Shown piece by piece: positions 1 to 6,706 of a stretch of DNA of 9,048 nucleotides. Position numbers and translations under genes: made by a program. The stretch covers positions 1 through 9,048 of the forward strand of contig JAOUEK010000048.1 of the NCBI GenBank assembly GCA_029858755.1. Reading direction: 5' to 3'. The notes below the pieces were generated by a model. The model had not been told where the DNA came from. It was given only the letters and a program-made list of their open reading frames with translations, and searched no databases. The first letter of the stretch is position 1. Each line of letters opens with the position of its first letter. Origin of the DNA: Thermoleophilia bacterium. GTDB lineage: Bacteria; Actinomycetota; Thermoleophilia; Gaiellales; Gaiellaceae.

Positions 1-879
1 GTCCCGCGTGACGAGCGCTGTCACGCGCCCGGACTCGCCGGCCGCGGCGGGCAGTGACAGGCCCTCCCCGCGGAGCACGAACCCGAGCCGGTACACGCCG
101 TCGTCCGATCGTCTCGCGGCCGCGGGGCCGAGGGCGACCCTGGTGCCCTCACGCATGACGACCAGGGTCAGCGGGCGCCCGTCCGATCCCGAGATCGTGC
201 GCGAGATGTCGCGCGGGCCCACCCGCGTGCCGCCGATCTCGACGATCCGATCCCCGGCGCGCAACCCGATCGCGGCGGCGGGCGCGTCCGGTGCGACCTC
301 CTCCACCACGGTGGTCGCGCGGCCGCCGCTGACCATGAAGAGGACCGTGAAGAGCACGAAGGCGAAGGCGACGTTGGCGGCCGGGCCTGCGGCGATCGCG
401 ATCACGCGCTTCCACGTCGCGGCGCGCCAGTAGGCGTCGGGCCCGAGCGCGTCCTCGAGGTCGGTCAGACCTTTCTCCGCCGCCGCGAGCGGGCCGGGCG
501 ACAGGTGCTTCTGTGGCAGGAGGCCGCGCAACACCTCGACGGCGTCGACGGCCGTGTGCTGGTCGCCTGCCGCCAGCGCGCCGCGCAGCCGGTCGACCGG
601 GCCGGCAAGGCCGGGGGCCTCCTCGAGCGCCCGCCCGAGCGCATGGTCGACGTCGGCCGGAGCCGGCCGGTGCATCCCGGGGATCTTCACGAAGCCGCCG
701 AGCGGGATCGCGCCCAACCCGTACTCGATGCCGTTTCGCTTCGTCTTCAGCACGGCCGGCGGGAACCCGATGTAGAACTTCCGCGGGCGCATGCGGAGCG
801 CGAGCGAGGCGACGAAGTGCCCGAGCTCGTGGACGAAGATCAGCAGCCCCAGCCCGACGATGGCGACGAAGATCGTCAT
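1..879 (-). CDS. rseP: RseP/RasP-type site-2 zinc metalloprotease (M50), 3' end cut off by window edge
   Basis: This is an intramembrane zinc protease of the M50/site-2 family. Such enzymes cleave membrane-embedded substrates such as anti-sigma factors or leftover signal peptides. The frame stays open from the ATG at 879 to base 1, giving 293 residues without a stop. A first hydrophobic segment (residues 2-16) leads into the HELGH zinc motif (17-21), whose E18 is the expected catalytic base. A soluble loop follows, then a second membrane segment with GPAAN at 165-169, the conserved GPxxN of this family. A PDZ-like domain covers about 190-265 (GLRAGDRIV at 205-213). The third zinc ligand and the last membrane helices would lie beyond the window. 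The ATG overlaps the dxr stop as ATGA, and AGGAGG sits 11 nt upstream (891-896). The position after dxr matches rseP in many bacteria. The substrate is unknown. Confidence 0.93.
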   Translation of the reverse strand, partial: MTIFVAIVGLGLLIFVHELGHFVASLALRMRPRKFYIGFPPAVLKTKRNGIEYGLGAIPLGGFVKIPGMHRPAPADVDHALGRALEEAPGLAGPVDRLRGALAAGDQHTAVDAVEVLRGLLPQKHLSPGPLAAAEKGLTDLEDALGPDAYWRAATWKRVIAIAAGPAANVAFAFVLFTVLFMVSGGRATTVVEEVAPDAPAAAIGLRAGDRIVEIGGTRVGPRDISRTISGSDGRPLTLVVMREGTRVALGPAAARRSDDGVYRLGFVLRGEGLSLPAAAGESGRVTALVTRD

Positions 880-1952
880 GCGGCGACGAGCCTCCTGCGT
901 GCGGCCGCACGCGCCGCCGAGTCGGCCTCCATCAGCTCCGAGAGGTCGCCGGCCGGGGCGCCGTCCGCGGCGGCCAGCGCGTCCGCGACGGTGCCGGCGA
1001 TGTCCAGGAAGCCGATGCGGCCCTCGAGGAACGCGTGCACTGCGACCTCGTTGGCGGCGTTGTAGGCGCACGGGTACGTGCCGCCGCGCTCGCCCGCCTC
1101 GCGCGCGAGGCCGAGGAGCGGGAACGTCACCTCGTCCGGCGCCTCGAACTCGAGCGACACGCCCGCGGCAAGGTCGAGCGACGGAACCGGGGTCGCGGCG
1201 CGCTCCGGGTAGGTGAGCGCGTACGAGATCGGCACACGCATGTCGGGGTTCCCGAGATGGGCGAGGGCCGCCCCGTCGCGGAAGCGGACGACGCCGTGGA
1301 CGATCGAGGATGGGTGCACGACGACGTCGATCTTCTCGTATGGGACGCCGAAGAGCCAGTGCGCCTCGATCAGCTCCAGGCCCTTGTTCGCGAGCGTCGC
1401 CGAGTCGATCGTGATCTTCGGGCCCATGCTCCAGGTCGGGTGAGCCAGTGCTTCCTCGGGGGTGACGGCGGCGAGCTCGTCCCGTCCTCGGCCGCGGAAC
1501 GGCCCGCCGGACGCGGTGAGCACGAGCGACTCGACCGACGCGGGGTCGCGGCCCTCCAGGCACTGCAGCAGCGCCGAGTGCTCGCTGTCCACCGGCAGCA
1601 GCAGCCCGCCGCCACGCTGCCGTGCCTCGGTCGCGAGCGCGCCCGCGGCGACGAGGCTCTCCTTGTTCGCGAGCGCGAGCGCGACTCCGTGCTCGAGCGC
1701 CCAGAGGGTGCCGCGAACGCCCGCGAAGCCCACGATCGCGTTGAGCACCACGTCGGGGTCGCTGCGCTCGAGGAGGGTGGTCGGGTCACCGCCGACCTGG
1801 GTGTGCTCCACGTCGTGCTGGGCCGCGAGCGCGTCCAGCGGGCTCGTGGCCGAGTGCAGCGCGCACAGCCGGAGCCCCGCGTGCGCGACCACGACCTCGA
1901 TCGCCTGCCGGCCGATCGATCCCGTCGCGCCGAGCAGTGCGACCCGTCTCAT
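876..1952 (-). CDS. dxr: 1-deoxy-D-xylulose 5-phosphate reductoisomerase (MEP pathway)
   Basis: The enzyme converts DXP to 2-C-methyl-D-erythritol 4-phosphate using NADPH, the committed step of the non-mevalonate isoprenoid pathway in the cytosol. Visible motifs, counted from the ATG at 1952, are GATGSIG (8-14), LANKES (94-99), PVDSEHS (120-126) with metal ligands D122 and E124, TASGGPF (146-152), HPTWSMG (171-177), and NKGLE (189-193) with E193. HPSSIVHG and NAANEVAV lie further on. At 358 residues it is short for the family (about 380-400), and the missing length lies between GATGSIG and NKES. A GTG at 2003 overlaps the cdsA stop (GTGA) and would add 17 residues. I prefer the ATG because the extra codons have only about 59% G/C in third position, unlike the neighbouring coding sequence, and the ATG places GATGSIG at the usual distance from the N-terminus. 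The product feeds UppS, encoded two genes upstream. The stop overlaps rseP. Confidence 0.96.
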   Translation of the reverse strand: MRRVALLGATGSIGRQAIEVVVAHAGLRLCALHSATSPLDALAAQHDVEHTQVGGDPTTLLERSDPDVVLNAIVGFAGVRGTLWALEHGVALALANKESLVAAGALATEARQRGGGLLLPVDSEHSALLQCLEGRDPASVESLVLTASGGPFRGRGRDELAAVTPEEALAHPTWSMGPKITIDSATLANKGLELIEAHWLFGVPYEKIDVVVHPSSIVHGVVRFRDGAALAHLGNPDMRVPISYALTYPERAATPVPSLDLAAGVSLEFEAPDEVTFPLLGLAREAGERGGTYPCAYNAANEVAVHAFLEGRIGFLDIAGTVADALAAADGAPAGDLSELMEADSAARAAARRRLVAA

Positions 1953-1955
1953 CCG

Positions 1956-1976
1956 TCGAAGCGTAGCCGTCTTCGA
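1956..1976. repeat. Short inverted repeat TCGAAG-N9-CTTCGA between cdsA and dxr
   Basis: A perfect 6-bp inverted repeat with a 9-nt spacer lies in the 47-bp gap between the cdsA stop and the preferred dxr ATG. It overlaps the candidate -10 box at 1960-1965. It could be an operator half-site pair, a weak RNA hairpin near the dxr start, or chance. No uridine run follows, so it is not an intrinsic terminator. Confidence 0.3.
1960..1965 (-). promoter_or_regulatory. Candidate -10 element (TACGCT) for a leaderless dxr transcript
   Basis: TACGCT on the minus strand fits the actinobacterial TANNNT -10 pattern and lies 7 nt before the preferred dxr ATG. Transcription would then start at, or one base before, the start codon. 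No convincing -35 is visible. The surrounding 50 bp is poorer in G/C at third positions than the neighbouring genes. This is suggestive only, since such hexamers occur by chance. Confidence 0.3.
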
Positions 1977-1999
1977 GTGAAGTTCCCGTTCAGCCGGGC

Positions 2000-2803
2000 T
2001 CACGCGGCGCCGAAGGCGAGGATCACCGCGTAAGCGGCGGGTCCGGCGAAGAGCAGCGAGTCGAGCCGGTCGAGCATGCCGCCGTGGCCGGCGAGAAGCC
2101 GTCCCGAGTCCTTGACGCCGAGATCGCGCTTCACCGCCGACTCGAACAGGTCGCCCAGCACCCCGGCAACTGCGACCGCCGCGCCGAGCGCGAGGGACTG
2201 CGGCACGGAGAGGAACTCGGCGCGGTCACGGTACAGCACCACGAAGGAAACGCCGACCCCGGCGAGGAGGCCGGCGACGAAGCCCTCCCACGACTTGCCC
2301 GGTGAGATCGCGCGCGCCATCTTGTGCCGGCCGATCGCACGGCCGACGAAGAACGCGAAGGTGTCGCTCGCGAACACGGTGAAGAGGACGGCGATGATCG
2401 TCCACACCCCGTACTCCGGGATGTCGCGAACGAGCGCGAGGCACGCAAGGCCTCCGATCACCCACACCACCCCCATCGCGGTCAACGCGATCGCCGCGGT
2501 GAACGACGGGCGCGACTGCGAGAGCAGGAAGACGAGAAACGCGAAGCCGAGCGTGGAGAGCAGGCCCGCCGCCATCCAGGGCACGCCGCCGAGCTGCAGC
2601 CCCAGCAGCGTCGCGAAGGCGCCGGCGTACCCACCGAGGCGGAGTGGTCGCAGCGAGGAGCCGATCGCGTAGAGCTCGTGCAGCGCGAGCACGCCGCCGA
2701 CGAGTGCGAGGACGGTGAGCCACCAGCCCCCGAGCACGACGATGCCGATCACGACCGGGAGCAGGACGCCCGCGACGACGAGGCGCGACCAGAACGGGCT
2801 CAC
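2000..2803 (-). CDS. cdsA: Phosphatidate cytidylyltransferase (CDP-diacylglycerol synthase)
   Basis: This integral membrane enzyme makes CDP-diacylglycerol from phosphatidic acid and CTP, the branch point to all phospholipids. The 267-residue product has many hydrophobic segments (about 8-45, 55-95, 103-125, 132-155, 175-191, 203-220 and 250-265). It carries SDTFAFFVGRAIG (146-158) and SPGKSWEGF (167-175). The full CTP-transferase signature lies at 222-248: S222, KRD at 225-227, KDSG at 231-234, HGG at 240-242 and DRLD at 245-248. Length is normal for the family. The GTG start lies 3 nt after the uppS stop, with a G-rich stretch (GGGGG) about 10 nt upstream. It sits between uppS and dxr, as in Bacillus-type arrangements. 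No missing key residue is visible. Confidence 0.96.
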   Translation of the reverse strand: MSPFWSRLVVAGVLLPVVIGIVVLGGWWLTVLALVGGVLALHELYAIGSSLRPLRLGGYAGAFATLLGLQLGGVPWMAAGLLSTLGFAFLVFLLSQSRPSFTAAIALTAMGVVWVIGGLACLALVRDIPEYGVWTIIAVLFTVFASDTFAFFVGRAIGRHKMARAISPGKSWEGFVAGLLAGVGVSFVVLYRDRAEFLSVPQSLALGAAVAVAGVLGDLFESAVKRDLGVKDSGRLLAGHGGMLDRLDSLLFAGPAAYAVILAFGAA

Positions 2804-2806
2804 CGC

Positions 2807-3538
2807 TCAGCGGCCCCCGAACCGGCGGGCGCGATGCGCGTACTCGGCAATCGCGGCCTGCAGGTCGTCCTCGCCGAAGTCGGGCCAGAGCGTGTCCGTG
2901 AACACCAGCTCCGCGTAGGCCGCCTCCCACAGCAGGAAGTTCGAGATGCGGAGCTCGCCCGACGTCCGCACGAGCAGGTCGACCTCGGGGAGCTCGGGCG
3001 CGTACAGCCGCTCCGCGAGCGCGTCCTCGTCCACCGCGTCGGCGCTGACGCCGTCGACCACGAGCCGTCGTGCGGCGTGCACCAGCTCCGCCCGCCCACC
3101 GTAGTCGAAGGCGATCCACAGGTCCAGCGTGTCGAGCTCGGCGGTGAGCGCCTCCAGCGCGTCCATCTTCTCCCGCAGCCAGCCCGGCACGCGGTCTCGG
3201 CGGCCCATGAAGCGCGTCCGCACGCCCTGTCGGGCGAGGTCCGGCAGCTCGCGATCGATCGTCTCCGAGAGGATCTCCATCAGCGTCTCCACCTCGTCGC
3301 TCGGGCGCGACCAGTTCTCGGTCGAGAACGCGTAGACCACGAGCGAGGAGATGCCGGCGTCGATCGCCGCCTCCACGGTGCGCCGCAGCGCCCGCGTCCC
3401 CTCCCTGTGGCCCTCGGCCACGGGCAGCCCCCGGGCAGAGGCCCAGCGCCCGTTCCCGTCCATGATGATCGCCACGCATGCAGGGACGATCGGCGCGGCC
3501 GTGCCGAGCGCAGCGTCCTCGTGCCGTGTGGTGTCCAT
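2807..3538 (-). CDS. uppS: Isoprenyl transferase / (di-trans,poly-cis)-undecaprenyl diphosphate synthase
   Basis: This is a cis-prenyltransferase that adds isopentenyl units to farnesyl diphosphate, giving the polyprenyl diphosphate carrier for peptidoglycan and other wall polymers. The 243 residues include MDGNGRWA (26-33) with the essential D27, FSTENW (71-76), FDYGGR (144-149), and the diphosphate-binding block R191-TSGE then R197-ISNF and W204. WPDF follows at 218-221. The N-terminus is about as long as in E. coli UppS, which supports the ATG at 3538. No clear ribosome-binding site precedes it, and the gap to frr is 26 bp. Actinobacteria often have two cis-prenyltransferases of differing chain length, and sequence alone does not fix the product length here. 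Linkage to cdsA and dxr supports the UppS role. Confidence 0.95.
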   Translation of the reverse strand: MDTTRHEDAALGTAAPIVPACVAIIMDGNGRWASARGLPVAEGHREGTRALRRTVEAAIDAGISSLVVYAFSTENWSRPSDEVETLMEILSETIDRELPDLARQGVRTRFMGRRDRVPGWLREKMDALEALTAELDTLDLWIAFDYGGRAELVHAARRLVVDGVSADAVDEDALAERLYAPELPEVDLLVRTSGELRISNFLLWEAAYAELVFTDTLWPDFGEDDLQAAIAEYAHRARRFGGR

Positions 3539-3564
3539 CGAGCCAGCGGGAGCCGAGGCGGAGG

Positions 3565-4128
3565 TCAGACCTCCATGATCTCGGCTTCCTTCGCCTTCAG
3601 CAGCTCGTCGATCCGCTGGACGTGGTCGTCCGTGAGCTTCTGCACCTGCGCCTCCCCACGCCGCTCCTCGTCGTCTCCGACATCGCCGTTGCGGACGAGC
3701 TCTTCGAGGTGCCGCATCACGTCGCGCCGGACGTTGCGCACGGCCACGCGGCCGTCCTCGGCGTACCGGCGGACGAGCTTGACGAGCTCCTTGCGTCGCT
3801 CCTCGGTCAGCTGCGGGATCGGCAGGCGGATGATCTTGCCGTCGTTGGACGGTGTCAGCCCGAGGTCGGACTCCATGATCGCCTTCTCGATCGCCTTGAT
3901 CGACGACGGGTCGTACGGCTGCACGGAGAGGAGGCGTGGCTCCGGCGCGCTCAACGAGGCAATCGTGTTCAGCGGCGTCGCGGTGCCGTAGTAGTCGACC
4001 ACGATCCGGTCGAGCAGGGCGGTCGACGCGCGGCCCGTGCGCACGCTGTTGAACTCCTGGCGCGTGGCGTCGATCGACCGGTCCATGCGGCGCTCGCAGT
4101 CGGCGAGGAAGTCCTCGATCGCGCCCAT
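3565..4128 (-). CDS. frr: Ribosome recycling factor
   Basis: RRF works with EF-G to split the post-termination ribosome so that subunits can be reused. The 187 residues are close to the family's usual 185. The N-terminal half of the helical arm carries FNSVRTGRAS (26-35). Domain II has the PLNT and LSVQPYD region (52-73), and the second arm strand begins with IRLPIPQLTEERR (100-112), a family hallmark. The AVRNVRRD stretch belongs to the conserved basic face of domain I. The ATG at 4128 is one base past the pyrH stop and has the strongest Shine-Dalgarno in the window (GGAAGGAGG, 6 nt spacing), located inside the pyrH 3' end. This suggests high, partly independent translation. Nothing looks unusual. 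Confidence 0.97.
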   Translation of the reverse strand: MGAIEDFLADCERRMDRSIDATRQEFNSVRTGRASTALLDRIVVDYYGTATPLNTIASLSAPEPRLLSVQPYDPSSIKAIEKAIMESDLGLTPSNDGKIIRLPIPQLTEERRKELVKLVRRYAEDGRVAVRNVRRDVMRHLEELVRNGDVGDDEERRGEAQVQKLTDDHVQRIDELLKAKEAEIMEV

Positions 4129-4129
4129 G

Positions 4130-4900
4130 TCAGTCCTCCTTCCGTGTCGCGACGAGCGTGCCGATCCGGTCCCCGGCGGCGACGCGGTCGATGTTCCCGT
4201 CGGCGAGCTCGAAGACGTGGATCGGCAGGTTGTTGTCCATGCACAGCGAGAGCGCCGTCGTGTCCATGACGCGCAGCCCCCGCTCGATCGCCTCGAGGTG
4301 GGTCAGCTCCGGGATGAAGGTGGCGCCGGGATCGACCCGCGGGTCGCCGTCGTAGACGCCCCGCACGCCGTTCTTGGCCATCAGGATCGCCTCGGCGCCG
4401 ATCTCGAGCGCCCGCAGGGCCGCGGCGGTGTCGGTGGTGAAGAACGGGTTGCCGGTTCCCGCAGCGAAGATCACCACACGTCCTTTCTCGAGATGCCGCA
4501 TCGCACGGCGCCGGATGTAGGGCTCCGCCACCTCGGAGACCTCGATCGCGGACTGCACGCGCGTCTGCGCACCGAGCCGTTCGAGTGCGTCCTGCAGGGC
4601 CAGGGCGTTGAGCAGGGTGGCGAGCATGCCGGCGTAGTCGGCGGTCGCGCGATCCATCCCCTCCGCCGCGGCTTCCATGCCCCGGTAGAAGTTGCCGCCG
4701 CCCACGACGATCGCGAGCTCGGTGCCGCGGGCGCGCACGGCCACCACCTCCTGGGCGATCGAGGTCACCGTGGTCGGGTCGACCCCGTACTCCCGGTCGC
4801 CCATCAGGCTCTCACCGGACAGCTTGAGCACCGCCCGACGGAACGGCGACGCGGCGCCCGCGGGCGCCAGCTCCGTCGCTTCCTCGGGCCGTGCGGTCAT
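4130..4900 (-). CDS. pyrH: UMP kinase (amino-acid-kinase fold)
   Basis: This enzyme phosphorylates UMP to UDP with ATP in the cytosol, usually as a hexamer regulated by UTP and GTP. The 256 residues show KLSGESL (26-32), GGGNFYRG (67-74), the [13 protein letters not shown] helix (88-100), [14 protein letters not shown] (147-160) for UMP binding, and [13 protein letters not shown] (176-188) for ATP binding. [12 protein letters not shown] follows at 212-223. The ATG at 4900 overlaps the tsf stop (ATGA). The frame remains open upstream to 4993, but that part is the tsf coding region read in another frame and lacks family similarity. About 20 non-conserved residues precede the kinase fold, which is common in Actinobacteria. 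Only a weak GGGG ribosome site is visible, so coupling to tsf is likely. Confidence 0.97.
   Translation of the reverse strand: MTARPEEATELAPAGAASPFRRAVLKLSGESLMGDREYGVDPTTVTSIAQEVVAVRARGTELAIVVGGGNFYRGMEAAAEGMDRATADYAGMLATLLNALALQDALERLGAQTRVQSAIEVSEVAEPYIRRRAMRHLEKGRVVIFAAGTGNPFFTTDTAAALRALEIGAEAILMAKNGVRGVYDGDPRVDPGATFIPELTHLEAIERGLRVMDTTALSLCMDNNLPIHVFELADGNIDRVAAGDRIGTLVATRKED
4135..4143 (-). promoter_or_regulatory. Strong Shine-Dalgarno for frr inside the pyrH 3' end
   Basis: GGAAGGAGG on the minus strand ends 6 nt before the frr ATG. It is the closest match to the anti-SD sequence among all starts here, and it overlaps the last codons of pyrH. Confidence 0.8.
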
Positions 4901-5706
4901 GACCCCGCGACCGAGACGAGCGCGAACGCGACGACGGCGGCCCCCTCGTCTGCGAGCACCCGCCCGACCGACTTCGACTGATCGTGGATCCACGCCTGGT
5001 CGAGGAGCACCCCACCGGGAGTGGCTGCGAAGAAGCGCTTGGCGAGCATGCCGTCAACGATCTTCTCACGCGCGGCGTCCGGCTTCGACTGCACTTCGTC
5101 GGAGTTCAGGTAGATGCTTCGCTCGGCCTCGACGGTCGCTGCCGGGACGTCCTCGCGCGACCGCCACTCGGGGCGTCCGAAGGAGATGTGCATCGCCACC
5201 TGGCGCGCCAGCTCGGGCGTGCCGCCCTCGAGCGCGACGACGACGCCGATCTTGTTGGCCGGCGGGTGCACGTACTGCGCGAGCGTGCCGCCCTCCAGCC
5301 GCTCCGCGCCCACGACGACGATGTTCTCGCCGAGCTTGCCCATCAGCTCGAGCCGCTCCTCGTCGAAGTCTGCGGCGGCGGTCGGGCCGTTCTGGTGGAC
5401 GGCGCGCAGCACCTTCTCGGCGAAGCCCTGGAACTCGTCGCTCCGCGAGACCGGTTCGGTCTCGCAGCCGATACCGACGATGGAGGCGACGTCGCCCTCG
5501 AGGATCACGCCGACGAGGCCCTCGGTGGTGGCGCGGTCGGCGCGCTTCCCGGCGGCCGCCATCCCCTTCTCGCGCAACAGGGTCACGGCCGCGTCCAGGT
5601 CGCCGCCGACCTCCTGCAGGGCACGCTTGCAGTCCATCATGCCCGCGCCGGTGCGGTCGCGCAGCTCCTTGACGAGGCTCGCGCCGATGTCCGTCGTGTT
5701 GCTCAT
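4897..5706 (-). CDS. tsf: Translation elongation factor Ts (EF-Ts)
   Basis: EF-Ts is the nucleotide-exchange factor that reloads EF-Tu with GTP. The 269 residues begin with a UBA-like domain (about 5-45) holding [16 protein letters not shown] (15-30), which fits family signature 1. A core domain with two subdomains follows. The C-terminus has a recognisable [12 protein letters not shown] segment and the usual KSVGRVL helix. The second signature is altered: where most EF-Ts have C-E-T-D-F-V this one has CETEPV at 81-86, so the Asp-Phe pair known to push into EF-Tu is Glu-Pro. AGGGGAG about 9 nt upstream supports the ATG at 5706, which overlaps the rpsB stop (ATGA). The ends with pyrH and rpsB are both 4-bp overlaps. 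Despite the motif change the gene is intact and in the canonical rpsB-tsf-pyrH order. Confidence 0.96.
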   Translation of the reverse strand: MSNTTDIGASLVKELRDRTGAGMMDCKRALQEVGGDLDAAVTLLREKGMAAAGKRADRATTEGLVGVILEGDVASIVGIGCETEPVSRSDEFQGFAEKVLRAVHQNGPTAAADFDEERLELMGKLGENIVVVGAERLEGGTLAQYVHPPANKIGVVVALEGGTPELARQVAMHISFGRPEWRSREDVPAATVEAERSIYLNSDEVQSKPDAAREKIVDGMLAKRFFAATPGGVLLDQAWIHDQSKSVGRVLADEGAAVVAFALVSVAGS

Positions 5707-6542
5707 GTGGTTCCACTCCCCTCGGCGACCGCGTCGGCCGCGGGCTCGATCTCGGCTGTCTCGGCTGTGGCGGGCTCGGTCGGCTCCGGCACCGACGCGA
5801 CATCCTGCTCGCCCTGCTCACCCGCTGTCTCCGGCTCGGTCGCCGAGAGCTCCTCGGTGGTGACCACGGAGCGCCCGGCCGCGACCCCGTCGGCCACCGC
5901 GCGCACGATCAGGGCGCACGAGCGGATGGCGTCGTCGTTTCCGGGGATCACGTACTCCGCCTCGTCGGGATCGCAGTTCGTGTCGACCAGTGCGATCACC
6001 GGGATGTTCAGCCGCTGGGCCTCCCGCACCGCGAGCTGCTCCGTGCGGAGGTCGACGATGAACACGGCGTCGGGCTGCCGCTTCAGGTCCGCGACGCCGC
6101 CCAGGTTCGCCTCGAGCTTCTCGAGGTCGCCCTCCATGGAGATCCGCTCCTTCGCCGGGAGCAGGTCGAGCTGGCCCTCCGCCTTCAGGCGGCGGAGCTC
6201 GTGCAGGTAGGCGATCCGGTCGGAGATCGTGCGCCAGTTGGTGAGCAGGCCGCCCAGCCAGCGATGGTTCACGTACGGCATGCCGACACGCGACGCGTGA
6301 TCGGCGACCGCCTCCTGTGCCTGCTTCTTCGTGCCGACGAACAGCACGACGCCGCCGCGCTCGGCGACGTTGCGCGCGAAGTCGTGCGCCTCCTGTAGCA
6401 GCACCTGTGTCTGCTGGAGGTCGATGATGTAGATGCCGCCGCGCTCGGCGTGGATGAAGCGGCGCATCTTCGGGTTCCAGCGCCGCGTCTGGTGGCCGAA
6501 GTGCACCCCGGCTTCGAGCAGCTCCTTCATGGAGACTGACAA
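5703..6542 (-). CDS. rpsB: 30S ribosomal protein S2
   Basis: S2 sits on the back of the 30S subunit and is needed for S1 binding and initiation. I place the start at the TTG at 6542, giving 279 residues beginning MSVSMKELLEAG. This matches the usual actinobacterial MAVVxMKxLLEAG form, and AAAGGGG lies 8 nt upstream. The ATG at 6530 (275 residues) would leave that ribosome site about 20 nt away. Conserved blocks are HFGHQTRRWNPKM (14-26), FVGTKKQAQ (68-76), VNHRWLGGLLTNWRT (91-105), and the second signature PVIALVDTNCDPD (181-193) followed by IPGNDDAIRS (199-208). From about residue 228 a tail of some 50 residues rich in Glu, Ala, Pro and Thr follows. It is probably disordered, as in many Actinobacteria. 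It is the first gene of the operon, behind a 164-bp leader region. Confidence 0.96.
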   Translation of the reverse strand: MSVSMKELLEAGVHFGHQTRRWNPKMRRFIHAERGGIYIIDLQQTQVLLQEAHDFARNVAERGGVVLFVGTKKQAQEAVADHASRVGMPYVNHRWLGGLLTNWRTISDRIAYLHELRRLKAEGQLDLLPAKERISMEGDLEKLEANLGGVADLKRQPDAVFIVDLRTEQLAVREAQRLNIPVIALVDTNCDPDEAEYVIPGNDDAIRSCALIVRAVADGVAAGRSVVTTEELSATEPETAGEQGEQDVASVPEPTEPATAETAEIEPAADAVAEGSGTT

Positions 6543-6550
6543 CGGACCAG

Positions 6551-6557
6551 CCCCTTT
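6551..6557 (-). promoter_or_regulatory. Shine-Dalgarno AAAGGGG deciding the TTG start of rpsB
   Basis: AAAGGGG on the minus strand is 8 nt before the TTG at 6542 but 20 nt before the ATG at 6530. This favours the TTG, which also restores the family N-terminus. Confidence 0.65.
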
Positions 6558-6633
6558 CTCGGTTAGTTGGAGACACAGCCGGCGGGCTCGAACGGAACCG
6601 GGCTGAGTGCCGCGGCACCACCGTCCGAGAGCC

Positions 6634-6650
6634 CCCGCCGGATCGGCGGG
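6634..6650 (-). repeat. Perfect GC hairpin CCCGCCG-ATC-CGGCGGG in the rluD-rpsB intergenic region
   Basis: Seven contiguous G-C pairs close a three-base loop. It lies 57-73 bp beyond the rluD stop and downstream of the candidate rpsB -10 box, so it would be in the rpsB leader. Without a uridine run it is not a standard intrinsic terminator, though it could still mark the rluD mRNA end or act as a Rho-related or leader structure. Confidence 0.55.
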
Positions 6651-6663
6651 ACAAGACCGCTCC

Positions 6664-6669
6664 AGGATA
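6664..6669 (-). promoter_or_regulatory. Candidate -10 box (TATCCT) of the rpsB operon
   Basis: TATCCT on the minus strand fits TANNNT and lies in the only long gap of the window, 122 nt before the rpsB TTG. The same hexamer within CTATCCT recurs right before the DUF167 gene (8813-8818). No clear -35 box is seen 16-18 nt upstream. The location and the expected need for a strong ribosomal-protein promoter make it plausible. Confidence 0.4.
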
Positions 6670-6706
6670 GCGGCTCGCGCCGGCCGACGACTCCGCGCCG
6701 GGTGGC

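Larger units (their letters stand above)
6543..6657 (-). promoter_or_regulatory. Candidate structured 5' leader of the rpsB-tsf operon
   Basis: If transcription starts about 7 nt after the -10 candidate at 6664-6669, the mRNA has a leader of roughly 115 nt. It contains a perfect 7-bp hairpin with a 3-nt loop (6634-6650) and a 12-nt palindrome GTGCCGCGGCAC (6607-6618). The segment GAGCCCGCC (6581-6589) could pair with GGCGGGGGCTC (6629-6639), apart from a two-base bulge, and so compete with the hairpin. S2 operons in other bacteria have autoregulatory leaders. I do not recognise this one as a named family, and no uridine run marks an attenuator. Confidence 0.4.

Noticed and set aside
513..2033. 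Long plus-strand open frame (about 506 codons)
   Set aside because: It lies opposite rseP and dxr, both with full family motifs. Its translation is Arg/Ala-rich low-complexity sequence, an antisense shadow of GC-rich genes.
2324..3991. Long plus-strand open frame (about 555 codons)
   Set aside because: It is antisense to cdsA, uppS and frr, with no recognisable domain and skewed Arg/Glu/His content. It is explained by high third-position GC on the real strand.
4901..4993. Upstream extension of the pyrH frame
   Set aside because: The added residues are Arg/Gly-rich and lie within tsf. The ATG at 4900 overlapping the tsf stop fits the operon pattern.
6570..6600. tRNA-like T-loop (GTTCGAG, then a CTCCA end) on the minus strand before rpsB
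   Set aside because: The flanking bases do not form a T-stem, and no anticodon arm, D-arm or acceptor stem pairs are present.
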